From positions 3,907,501 to 3,971,500 of the forward strand of contig BSDZ01000080.1 of assembly GCA_030268105.1 (NCBI GenBank): a stretch of DNA of 64,000 nt, read 5' to 3'. The notes below the pieces were generated by a model, which had not been told where the DNA came from, made no database searches, and saw nothing but the letters and a program-made list of their open reading frames with translations. Origin of the DNA: Volvox africanus. Taxonomy: Eukaryota; Chlorophyta; Chlorophyceae; Chlamydomonadales; Volvocaceae. The position numbers and the translations under genes are program-made. Positions within the stretch are counted from its first letter, which is position 1, and each line of letters begins with the position of its first letter. Shown here in pieces: positions 48,550-60,195 of this stretch.

Positions 48550-51396
48550 GTTGTGTCCTGAAGTTCACTGCTGGGCTTGGCGGGGAATATGTTTGAAAGG
48601 CGTATGCAAAGCACACCGGTAGAAAAACAGAATCCAGCAGATTCAGCGTCTAGGCGATCGCGTATTAAAGATAAACAACTCTTTCTTGGAGAGTGTGGTT
48701 ATTGCTGCGGCATTTTGTCGATGTTGATGCTACAAACTCGCAAGAGCTCGGCCGTAAGGCCCAGATGCTCATGAACTGCGAGTTCAAGCAAGGAAAGGGT
48801 TTTCTGGAAAGGAGCTAAGAAAACTTGTCGTTGAGGAATGCATACCCTGGCCAAGCCTAGAAAAAAACAAATCACAAGCAAGCACCCGCACGTATCCTTT
48901 TAGGGGTTCTGACCTGTAACATTTCTTGTAACATTTCTATCCTGCGCTTCCGCTCTTAAGTGACCCGTATCGTCATTACTACTGGTCGTGTCATTGATCA
49001 CATATAGTAATAACCTACTTTCAAACTGGACATCGTCGTTGCTGGCTTGGTCAACGGTTAGATTTTTTCAAGCCCAGCGCAGTCTCCAATAGAAACGTGA
49101 TGCAAAGACAAAAAAATCTTCATCGAGATGTAACCAACTATATGCTGGGAAACACCCAGCCAGCTGGTATGTCAACGGTGTGAAGTCTCCACGACGAAGC
49201 CGAATTGCTCGTTGAGAAAGCGCTCGGCAATGGGAGAACGCCTGAGAACTTCAACCTAGCCAGTGTATGTAAAAAATCCGATTTGCAAAAGGAAGAACAC
49301 GCTGAGGGGCATGAAAGCCTGCCCACTCTCATAACTCACAGCTAGAGCAGGGCTAGATCGGCAACTAACTGACGATTTATCCTTAAGGTTAGTAGCAATC
49401 CTAGGAATTCCTCTTGGCGGATTTTATGAACTTTCCTCTGCGCTCTCTCCAGCTCAGGCGTTCTTATGAGAGCATTAACTACTTCTTGAGTGACCTAGTC
49501 CCCTTCCTTTCACCGAGCCTCCTGGCCCCTCCTTTTTTCTACCCCACCTAGTTTGGCCAGGGCGGACCTGCACTTTGGCCACGGCGTTTACCTGCACTGT
49601 AAGGTCCGTTCTCTTCTTCATTCTCCTGCTGTTTTTGTTTTGTTTTTCCTTCATTAGCGAAGGGCAGCTCTGGAGTAACAAACTAGCATGTGTCTGTAGC
49701 CCCAGATAACCAGAAACTAGCAAAGCATGGTCCTGCTGGAAGGGTGGAAAAGGATATATGGGGCTTTGGAGGCCCCATCGCCACACTACTTCGGCCTTTG
49801 GTAGCGCACGCGGACACAGACCCACCTGATGCCCGACACCCTCTGCCGCCAGACAAGGACAACCTGCGAGAGTGGCCGCCCCATCCGGACGCGTTAGCCA
49901 GAAAAATCGTGGGAAAGGGACAAGAAAGACAAGAGGATACGACCTAACAAACCCAACGACATAAGCGTCTGCGTTCGTGGGGGTCCATGCTAAGCGCTAA
50001 GGAAAAAAGGGTCCGAGTTCTGGACAGCCGGACTCGAAGCAGTGCAATGGAGAAGACGGCCATACATGACAGCTGCTGTTCATGCAGTCCACAAAACATC
50101 GCGGTCTGGGCTCCGGGAAGAGCCTATCCACGCACCGAAATGAAGCAGCTACCTGCCCTTCACGGGACGGTCAGTAAGGAACGGTTCTCACCGCCTCCGC
50201 GCTCCTTCAAACCTGGTCCCTCCTTCCTCTTAAACAAGGGGTAATCCACATTCGCACAGATCCAAGCAATCAAGCAGCAACGGGGCCACACGGCAACTGC
50301 ACAGCCAAACAGCCACCCCTTCGTCCGAAAGGAGCTAAATCGATAGAGCCCTCATCTTGTGGCTTCGAGTGTCTACCTGCCTGTATGTAATTATCAATTC
50401 AGCACAAATTGTTTGTCTAGCCAGATGTATCTACGTTTGTTGCTTAAGTCGCTTACGTAATGGGCATCATAGGAAGCCGTACAAGCACAGCTGTACCGCA
50501 TGTAATTGAAAAGACATGTCCGGCATTAAATTGTGGACGAAACTATCATCCTGCATTTGTATGTACATGACATGTAAACATTTCCAAACGTTACGAGAGT
50601 CGGAAATGCGTTGGGAAGACCTCAGTGGCGTCCTCCCGCAGGGAACACTTTACAACCTTGCATGCAATTATCAATCTGGTACGTTTAATTCACTAAAAGC
50701 TCGTTATGGCATTGGTTGCTCGAAAAGCGATCCAGAGAAACATGTGCGCAACATGTCAAAATACTTCTAGATAACCTTAACGCAAAAATGCAAGAATGTA
50801 TTTTATTATTGCAGTCGACATAGTGCCCAATCTCCAGCAGTTGCGCTCGTCCAAACCACCTTTAGTGTCCCGTGGGTCGCTCGGGGCTTCCTTGCATATT
50901 CCCTTCTCCAAGCCCACCTGTTTTTCTGTGCTCTGCGAAGCAAGGTCCCTAACTTCTATGCGTTACACAATCCACATTTCACTTCAATGTTCCCATGAAC
51001 AGTTGAGGCGTTTGTCGTAAACCGCAGTAAGGCCTTGTCCGGAACGACTGGGCACGGCATCTTAAAGGTGCGTGCGGCCGCGCTCATAGGCACGGACAGC
51101 TCAGCATGGGGGGCGAAACTGATTAACATTCTGTTCGCTAGAGAACCATCAAACAAGAGCTCTCGTAGTTAAGTTCTAATTGTCGCAGTGTTGCCTTGCC
51201 GCTGATAGCCATGGTCTCTGTGACTGGCCGCAAAACGACTTTTCACCACTAAACTTGAATGTTCATGTTTCGGCCTTGAGGTTATCTGTCGCAATTGGTG
51301 TGCATATCCATGTACTTTTGAGTGGGTTGGAGTTTGAGTGGTGTTGGGGTGGGTTGTCTGCCCACATGCGGCTGTTTGCAGGGATGTGTGGGGCCT
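48550..51396. other. Divergent spacer between metacaspase and RAD51D
   Basis: About 2.8 kb with no family-assignable exon. Frames at 49690-49947, 49987-50244 and 50516-50770 (+) have no known motif; 50516-50770 has natural-looking composition but no splice context. The metacaspase promoter should lie just above 48549. An upstream RAD51D exon may lie near 51180-51390. Confidence 0.5.
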
Positions 51397-54337
51397 ATGG
51401 ACGTGAGCTCAGATGTCGACGCCGTGGACTTGGCGGTCATCGAGCCGCTGCTGGACAGTTGCCTGGCCCCGCAGTGGCGCAGTGGTGCGCAGCTGATGCA
51501 CGAGCTGCGGTACTCAATCCAGGTGCTGCCCACTGGCTGCTCAGCGTGAGTGCTTCCCGGAGAGGCTCCCCGGGCATGCCAGGTGTGAACCGCCAAGTTG
51601 GGCACCCTCTCGGCTGGCACCCTACCGTACTAAGGAAGCTGGAAGGGCCCTCTTGCGGTGCCCCTTCGGATTGGCCCGTGTGGAGCAATGCCCGCTGGCT
51701 GCCTCTGCTTTCCTAGGTTGGCGGGACACTGCACGATGCGGGCATCTCTGGAGTCAGTATCAGCTTATTTGCAGCTTGAGATGGCTGGCCCATGTTTCAT
51801 TTCATAGCATTCGGCGCACCGTCCTCCTTTGTGCTCCTCTGACAATAATGTTCACCCCCGAAAAGGCACATCCTGGTGTACTGGGAATGCTACCTGTTGT
51901 ACTCACCAGACCTTCCGCAACCGATTTCGTTCTCCTTCTCACTGGCTACCTGGCTACACGTCACTAATACAATTCATGGCTGCACCAGGTTCCAGAACGT
52001 TTCTGCGTGCTACCTGGCATCCACCCGCTCCAGCGCCCGCTAAGGTCTGCAATGCTAATGGCCCTGGCTCCCGCCGTCGTACACAGGATTGATACGCTGC
52101 TGGGTGGCGGCCTCCGTGAAGGCACCCTGGTGGAGATTGCGGGGGAGACGTGCAGCGGTAAGACACAACTCTGCCTCAGCGCCACAGCCACCACGGCCTA
52201 CCGCGGTGAGGCGGTGATGTATGTGGACACCACTGGCAGCTTTGCCCCCGAGCGTGTGGTGCAGATGGCGGAGGCGGAGGCTGCCGCAAGTGCGGGCACC
52301 TGGCCTCAGGTGTGTGTGTTATGTGGGCTACGTCGTCATGGGCTTTGTCGCGGGCTTCATGCTGAGTCAACAAAGGAATACGGTTTTGTAGAACCAAATG
52401 ACAAATCACGAACCAGTTACGCCAACCATTAAAGGCAAGAGCTGAATAAACCAGGATACATGATGTTCACAAAGTGTTTTAATAACAACAATTATAGCCA
52501 TGATTTATAGCAAATCTTTGCCAGTTCCTGCAATAGTTGCTGGATTTAGATTATTTTCTTTAACTAATTTCTGTGAAAGGAATATACTCACTAGCAGCGA
52601 ACTTCAGGCGAAGGGGGCCCGGGATAATATTTGGGGAAGGGCGTATGTTCAGGAGCTTTTTGAAACACGTTGCTTGAAGTCTGGTCTGGTGGGGTCTGGT
52701 CTGGTGAGGTCTGGTACAAGATTTTAGATCTACAGGTAGTTGGCCCGCGGAGAGACCATTAGGGAGGGACCATTCCGATGACCAATGCGGTCTTAGTGTC
52801 CTAATTAGGGACCCCGCTTGTCAGACATCTTGATAAGGTTGCATCGACCGGCGCCTTGTGCGCCGGATGGCAGCTGCAGGCGCCTGATGCGGAGCTGGCT
52901 ACTCGCATCCTCCGTTGTATCTCCGTTCTCCGGCCATCCAGCGTCTACGACTTGCTGTCGTCTCTAGACCGTCTAGGAGCAGTTCTGGAACGGCAGCTAC
53001 AAGAGCAGGAACAACGACAACAGCATGCAGGCTTGCAGGAGGTGCAGGGCGTAGGCGGTTGTATGTCACAGTCAAGAGACGGCCAAGTGGAGGCTGGCGA
53101 TGTACTGCACCCGCACCGCATGCGCCCCCGACTCTTGGTCATTGACTCGGTATCGGCGCTCTTAAGTACTGTGCTGGGCAACAACCAGCACATGCAGGGT
53201 AAGGTAATAGGGCAGGCTGCGGGGACTCAGTGTCCTAATCCTTGGGTATTGCGTAGGCAGGGCACTTGAGCTTTGTGGCGCGGTTTCCTCACGGTAAGCA
53301 GGTGTACGCGGGCTTGCTTTCCCCTGGTGGGAGAAGAGTCAAGCTGCAGAAGTTATGGCGCCTGTCGCATTTCACTTTCACGAAGCACAGCTGTGCGGAA
53401 GGGCAGCACAGTGACGATATGGGGAGAATACTTGCAAGGAGAAGTGCGACATCAGGAGTTTAGAAGAGGTTTAACACGTCGACAGCAGTGAGAGAGCGTG
53501 TCACGCAATCGACAACATAGGCGATGCTAGTTAACGCGCGCAGAGCTGACCCAGGTGCAGGCTTTTGGACTTTCCATGGCAGTTGGACGTGTCAGCTGCA
53601 ATTTGCCCTTCCAAGCCGTGTCCAATATGGCCATTATGCTGAGCATTCTATTTCCCGCGGCACGACCCCATGGTCGCAGGTACTGCATTATTGACTGCCG
53701 TGGGGCGCATCTTGAAGCAGCTTGCCCAGCAATACTCAATCGCAGTGCTGGTTACCAACCATGTCACCAGTGCCAACTCCCTAGCCCGGGGCTTAGGACG
53801 GGGCCTAAAAGGTGCAGGAAGCGGTGGTGAGGGCGCTGCCATGGACCGTTGCATCAGCACATCAGCGACGGTGGGTGTTGGGGGCCTGAAGCCAGCACTG
53901 GGTGAGCAGTGGCGATCACAACCTCATATGCGGGTGCAGCTCTCGATGGATGCGTCACAAGCGCCGGAGTCTCGCGTACGAGTGGCCACGTTGACGGCAT
54001 CGCCCTTGCAAGTAAGACAATTCGGGTATTTGCTGTTTTGGTTCTTCGGCTAAGATAGAGGTCCGGGCATTAAACGGATACGTCCCTGGCGGCCACGAGA
54101 TATGCATTTGAATTTCTGAATCCAGAATCCAGAAATTCAGATCCATACATCGTGGCCGGTGTAAAACACTGGGGAGGTCGTGTCATTCCAGGGGGGAAGG
54201 GTGGCACCGGCAAATTGACTGTGTTACCCCTAGGATTAGGATCTCATATATTCCGTCCCGCAAATTTTGGTCTCGCTGTGTTACAGGCATGTGGCCAAAA
54301 GCTGGAGTTTCGCATCGCCGCCACGGGACTCTTGTAG
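51397..54337 (+). CDS. RAD51D: RAD51 paralog D, RecA-type ATPase
   Basis: Homologous-recombination mediator, nuclear; in other eukaryotes it joins RAD51B, RAD51C and XRCC2 to load RAD51. Five exons (51397-51545, 52087-52309, 52880-53198, 53680-54011, 54287-54337) total 1074 bp, 357 residues. [20 protein letters not shown] leads to Walker [10 protein letters not shown]. Walker B lies in [17 protein letters not shown]. Then come [14 protein letters not shown] and [20 protein letters not shown]; the GLKPALG.W signature is typical of RAD51D. The third exon holds a Gln-rich insert ([13 protein letters not shown]). The N-terminal part before the ATPase core is only about 50 residues, shorter than the helical domain in human RAD51D. 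An acceptor-like TTTGCAG lies 17 bp before the chosen ATG, so an upstream exon is possible. Confidence 0.92.
52678..52722. repeat. Short GTCTGGT tandem repeat
   Basis: GTCTGGTCTGGTGGG / GTCTGGTCTGGTGAG / GTCTGGTAC in RAD51D intron 2, about three units of 15 bp. No function seen. Confidence 0.6.
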
Positions 54338-55985
54338 GAGAGGGGCACGGATCACCATCCAGGGTTATCCTAGGCTATTCTTGCCGTAAGACCTCGCAGT
54401 TGGCGACAACTGTTCCAGACAGCTGTGGTGTGCTTGTGTGCGCAGATCCGACGAACAGGGAACATAGCCATATCGCAAGTTGATGGGAAGAAAACGCATA
54501 CATTAAATCCGGGGTCAAGTGCATGCAGACTGACCCAAGCACCCGATCTTAACAATACGAGAAATTGGCATTGCATCGCTAAGACCAGGATGCTCCCGCG
54601 TTGGCCAAATAAGCTTAAAAGCAGTTTTGACGCCTCTTGACCATAGTAGCTTGGAATGAGCAATTTGCCGTGCTGCAGCCCTATTTAACTCTCCGACCTC
54701 CCAGTGCCGTACCTGCACGCCGCAATTGCTACAAAAAAGCGGACAGATATGCCCGCAGCCATTCCTCCCTTCTCCCTGGACGCAACAGCGCCGCCACGGC
54801 GCCAATGCCTGTGGGTTGTGCTCGTCCGCCCAAGCACGGTAGCATGAATTTCTGTTTGTGTCGACAGGCATGTCGTCTGACGCCAGTCAAGAAGCCATAC
54901 AGCCTGGTACGAGCCTGCACTCGCCGGCGATGGAAACATATAGACAAATACATGCACGATTTCTAGGCAACGACAACCTATTCACTTCCCATAGCGCGCT
55001 GAAGTCAACCTGAGGAAGGTGCTGCACAGTCAAACTGCAAGTTGAACAAGCAGAGAAGCCTCGCACACGGCACCGTTCTGTCACCCGATCCTGTCACGGA
55101 AACCTTGCGGTCCGTACTCGGACGCAAACGCTTGCCACAATACACTAAATCAGATTGCAACGCGCACCATCGAGTCGCACCTTCCGGGCCTGTCTTCCAT
55201 CGCAGTGAAAGGGATCTTTCGCTCCCATAACCCCCTCCTCAACGGAACGGCCACCTCACAGAACGACATTCATCTCGCGATGTAACACAATCGTCTCCAA
55301 ATAGGTAGGTTGTATGTCTTCTCCAGAGCCGCAATCTGCCATTGGTTCTAACCACAACCAGAAATCTGGCTACTAGGGACGAACGCCCTGCATTTGTCCC
55401 AAACGTCAGACAGTGGGAATCATGGCACCTCCCACCCACCTCTCACACTCAATACATACACATTGGTCCTACACTCTCAGCGCATATGGACGGACGAGCG
55501 GAGAGATACGACGCGCGCAACTCAACCTATGGACATGGTCACCATGCAAATCCGCACCAACCGCGAGCCCATGGATCTGATTGTCGGGATCCGCATGTCC
55601 GAAGGAGCCTTCTTACACAGTTGACGCATATGTGGAAAAAACCGGCAGTTGCTGGTCAGGGTCCAACGCCCAATGTCACACCCAGCACGTGCACCATCAA
55701 ACACAGCACGGCATTTGCCGCAAAAGCAGCCGCGCGCGCTGACATCTCAATGGGGATGCCCACCTGCGCTATAGGGCCTATACCGTATTTGGAAAAAAAC
55801 ATCAAAATCACCAGTACCACATAAGGAACGCAAAATGGGCTGGGAGAGAGGAAGAAAGCCCTGGACCATAGCCTCGCCTACAGAACCCCGCTCCGCCCAG
55901 TCGGATCCGAACCCAATCATCTTGTTGCCCGCTGACCCATACGCGCCCGCCCGCATACAGCATGTACAGAAGCTATTGTCTACCA
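54338..55985. other. Convergent spacer with unassigned open frames
   Basis: 1.6 kb between the RAD51D and RWP-RK stops. On the minus strand, about 55840-55665 encodes a hydrophobic stretch containing VPYVVLVILMFFSKYGIGPI and AAAFAANAVLCLMVHVLGVT; 55342-55256 opens with ATG and reads GEDIQPTYLETIVLHREM. These may be exons of a small membrane-protein gene, but I could not join them or name a family. Confidence 0.35.
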
Positions 55986-58900
55986 CTATTCCGCATCTGG
56001 CACTGCTTCGCTGACCGCAGTAAGATGTGGAACCGGCTTCGGCAGATGTGGCTGAGGTAACTGTTGGGGCATCATCCCCGGCAGCAAAAGCGCTGATGGC
56101 TGCATACCCCCTATCGCCCGCTGTGCCATCAGGAGCTGCTGTAACTGCCCCGGCGCCAACAGCGGTACCTGCCCCGGCAGCTGCTGCGCCTGTGCCTGCG
56201 CAAGCGCCTGAACCAGCTGTGCCGAGCTCTGTGCTGCCGTGGCTCCTGCAGCTAGTTGTCCAAGCGTTGGACCCACGCTAGCCGCCAGGGCCGCTGCTGG
56301 TAACATTGCCTGTGGCAGCACTGCTGGTGGAAGCGCGGATCCTGCTCCTACGGATGCTGTCGCAGCTAAAGACGCCGCTGCCGATAGAGCGCCAGACGTA
56401 CCAGCGCTCTGTATGTGCGGAACTCCCCCAGACAAGGACCTGACAGCCCCACCAAGCTTCTCGAAGAGCCCTCCCCGCAGGCGCTGCTCGACCTGACGCT
56501 GCTGGTACTCCTTCTTAAAATTGGACTGGCGCAGGCGCTTAATGTCCTCTTCCACCTCCAGGCAGGGGTTCTCATAGATTGCGCGCTTGAAGGATTCGAT
56601 TTCCGCAAGAATATCTGCGATGACCTAAACGCGGAAGGCGGGTTTCAGCAATAAATATTTGTCAAGAGGGCATCCGCTCGACATAGATTCAGTGGTAGCA
56701 CACTGGCAATAGCAGGATTTTCCGTGGCAGGATCGGGGCCGTCCATTTGGGTTCAGCACATGAAGTTTGCCATTGACCAACTGCTGCTTTCACACCAACT
56801 TATTGCACCGGACATCCATTGGAGTACGCCACGTTCCAGTTATAAGCCGCATCTGAAGGCCAGAAACACCCGCAATTGATCCGAACGAAGTCCCCCTGCT
56901 GGTTCCATGATCACAGCTCACCTCCTTCGTCGCTGGCTCCGTCATTGCCCTCTCGTTGAGGCTCTCAATCAGTTTGTCCATCGACTTCAATTTCCGAGAC
57001 GGCCAGCGGGGAATTCCTAGGGTGCGGCAGTGCTCCTTCAGCTTCGTCATACCGATCCCCAGCTCGCGCGCCGCCTCCTCTATGTTAAGGTGATAAACCT
57101 GCTGAAGGCGCTCCTTGGTGATGCTGGCGATGCGTGCGCAAAGGCCGTTGCGGTTGGACCCGCTGAAGGCAAGGACATAACAAGCCACTTGTTAGGTTTT
57201 GGAAAGCCTATGGGAAAGCCTGGCCTGCTGGTATGGATTTACCAGCTGTGGACCACACCACCCGCATGCTTCCGGACAGGCATGGTCCAATAAGCGCCGG
57301 CCGCGTAAATTTGCGGTCGATATGCTGCACATGGGGCCAGACAGAACAAGTCCATTGACTTGCAGATCCTTGAGGAAACCAAGGATGGAACTGCTCCCAG
57401 TTGGTTATCACCACGACGCTGATGTCGACCCATTCGCAAGGCCCCAACACTCATCAGCTCACCGCGGTAGCTTATCAGGGTCCACCTTCACGACATGGGG
57501 GCCACGACCACGCTGCTTTGCCGAGGCCTTCAGTGCAGCACGGTAGCGCTCGGTGAGCGTCCACCCGCTGCCGCCGCCAGCTGAGCTGCCACCCCCAGCG
57601 CTGTCGTTGCTCCCGTCGCAGCCATCCCCAGCGCCATCTCCATCATCCTCGTCCTCATCTGGGGAATCACCATCCTGGCTGCCGGCTTCGCTGACCGCCT
57701 CGATGTCCATATGTGGATGGTGCCTACTTCCTGCCGCACCGTCCTCATCGCCAGCAGTGGGGCTGCCTTCCATTATAGCATTCTCACCGCCCCCACGCAT
57801 CAGGTCGCTTCCGGCACCGGGCGTCAGCTGCATGTCTGAAGTATGTCCAAGGATGGAACCCATAGATCGGAACGTGGCAGGGAAGCACACAGGAACGGGT
57901 GCGGTCAGACGCATCTCGGCTGTCACCGAGGCAGCTGCCCCATACACCGGGGCTCCTGCTGTAAGTGAGGCAGCACGATGTCGGAGAGTTGTTTGCTCAG
58001 CCCCGTCAGCGCCAATGCGTACAGCTGCCCCTGAAGTCTTATTGCCGCCCTCATCCGCAGTGATGCTCCGCAAACCTGCACCCACGGGGCCTCCATCATG
58101 TCCGCTGCTGCCGTTGCATCCGGAGCCGAGGGCGCTATTTGTACCTATATGCTCTTCTAGCATGGCGGCCGCCTCTGCAAGCTGCGCCAAGCGGCGGAGG
58201 TCAGCGGAGGCTGCCGATTCGAGAGCGGCACAGCCGCTGATGTTGCCGCAACGCTGGGCTCCACCCTGGTCAATCCCGCCTGCCGCCTGGGTGACAATGG
58301 CTGCCGCACTGCCAGGGATAGCAATGGCCGTGTCCACCAAATCCAAGGTGGGCGCCGAGGTCTCCAACCCTGAGCAGCGGCGAGAGACCGGCCCAGAGTT
58401 AGCTTCGGCAGAGGTGGCGCGAACGAGGCTCAGCTTCCGGCTGCCCTTAAGTGCAGGTGAGCGTGCCGAACGCCTGCCTGTCGTTACGCTGCAGCCCGGT
58501 TGCCACTCCGTCGGTAGCGAGGCCGCGTGGGAAAAAGCGGACTTAAGTGAGCCGCTAATAGCTGCGGACGCAGTTTCAATGAAAGTTGCTGTTGCCCCGT
58601 CGGCGTTCCCACTGCCACTGAGGCGGCCCAGATGCGGCTCAGAAAATGGTGAAATGGCGCTCGAATTCAGGAGGGGAGGGAGCGGCACTGCATCCTGCTT
58701 AGCCGTAGGAATCAATGGTTGCAGCACAGGCAGAGCGGAAACGTTAACCACCCGGGCGACAATATTCAGTGCACGGTCCATGTCAGGCGGCTCGGCCTGC
58801 AGAAAATAAGGCAAGGATCACAGATAGGTCATAGCCAGAGGTTATGGTGCCGAGCAAGTGCATGGGCTTCATGCACCCGCACAACAAGATTGCTTGGCCT

Positions 58901-59637
58901 CAGCAATCTTGCACTGAGCCAAATGTCACAGCCTCTTGGCCTACCATCTCCACGTAAGGCGTCGCCTCGCCGCATGACTCGTTACGCGACCGCTTCGTAT
59001 CATACGGTTTGTCCGAGTTGCAACCGTTGTCACCTGAGAGGTCGCGCTTCAGTGCAGAGGCACGCTCAACCTCTGCCGTTGAAGATGAAGGTTCTGATTG
59101 CAGATGATGTTGTGCGTCCTGCTGCGATGGCTGGTGGGTTGCAGCTATCAACTTCCGCCGAAACCCGGACGACTGCAACGCGGCGTGCGCAACTTCAATA
59201 AGGCGCGCTGGAGGCAGCAGGTCACTGTGCGCGCGCCAGGGGCACTTTTCTGAAACAGGCAACTTCTCAAGAAAAGCCACTGAGCGAAGAACCTCGCCGC
59301 ACATATGCGTCTCGTCGCTTGCCAGCGCGCACGCCAGGTCCGGCACTGTATTGCTCATATGCAAGGCTGACGAATCCAGGGATGTCGCACTAAATACGAA
59401 GGAATTGGGAGCCGAGATAGATGGTACGTCTGCATTCGCGTCGGGCTGGACAAAAAGAGAAGCGTTCGTCGCGACTCCAGCGAGCGCCAGATTTCCTTCG
59501 CTTTCCGTGCCGGAAATTGTTGCTGTATCTTTATACTCCATTTCATAACGATTTAGCCTAGAGGGCACCATAGAACGGTGGGCCGGGGGATAGGAAGGAG
59601 GAGCGTCGGCGAATCGTAGATCTACGGAGTCACACAT
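55986..59637 (-). CDS. RWP-RK domain transcription factor
   Basis: Plant/algal DNA-binding factor; relatives control nitrogen response (NIN-like) or gamete and egg identity (RKD, MID). Four exons (59637-58945, 58796-57463, 57162-56922, 56624-55986) total 2907 bp, 968 residues. The RWP-RK domain is in exon 3: ITKERLQQVYHLNIEEAARE, LGIGMTKLKEHCRTLGIPRW, with the core RWPSRK and KSMDKLIESL after it. About 690 residues precede it, Ser/Ala/Gly-rich and disordered with an acidic patch (DSPDEDEDDGDGAGDG). The C-terminal exon starts with a helix (VIADILAEIESFKRAI) and then becomes an Ala/Gln/Leu/Pro-rich tail, possibly an activation domain. I see no PB1 domain, so it is not a full NIN-like protein. 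The start at 59637 is the first ATG of the open frame. Confidence 0.9.
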
Positions 59638-60195
59638 GTATGCATTACAAAGTGCAAGTTAAAACGCATATCAAGTGAAGCCATGCATCCAAAATGTCCG
59701 TTGGGAGAGGAGCAAGCGGGGGCAGGTGAGCGGTCACGCGCGAACGAAATTCACCTGCGAAAGCGCCGTTTTCGGCTGAATATTTTACGATCTTGTCATC
59801 GAAATATAATATATCTTGTTGCCAGGCAAACGAGCTTTTCGCTCCTTAAGAAGGAGCCGACACTCCCCAAGAGTGCGAGAATTGTCGACGCACTTTCTTA
59901 ATACGTACAGTTCAGAGAATGACATAAATCTCTGTTCATAGGGTTGCACTATGCGACTTTACCCGTGTGCTAGAAGGAATCAACTTGTGAGATAAGAAAA
60001 CGCTTAACCGCATCAAAAGATATAAGCAGAAATGTATGATAAGCTATGTATAAGGGCCGATATGCATGGGTCATCATAGGGACGATAAAATAATCACACG
60101 GCAAAGCAGACTTCGCGTACTACAACGACTTTCGAACTTCGCTATAGAGATTCCAACTTCTTTTCCTTGCAGTTACCCACGTATATCTATGCACC
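59638..60195. promoter_or_regulatory. Divergent upstream region
   Basis: About 560 bp between the starts of the RWP-RK factor (-) and the DUF1995 gene (+). Both promoters are expected here. AT-rich with no distinctive motif; assignment is by orientation. Confidence 0.45.

Noticed and set aside
49690..49947. Plus-strand frame with a PPDARHPLPPDKDN stretch
   Set aside because: Protein-like composition but no recognisable domain or neighbouring exons; not enough to call a gene.
57553..58809. 418-codon plus-strand open frame
   Set aside because: Antisense to the large RWP-RK exon; GC-rich coding DNA often leaves an open complementary frame. The minus-strand exon joins in phase to the RWP-RK domain.
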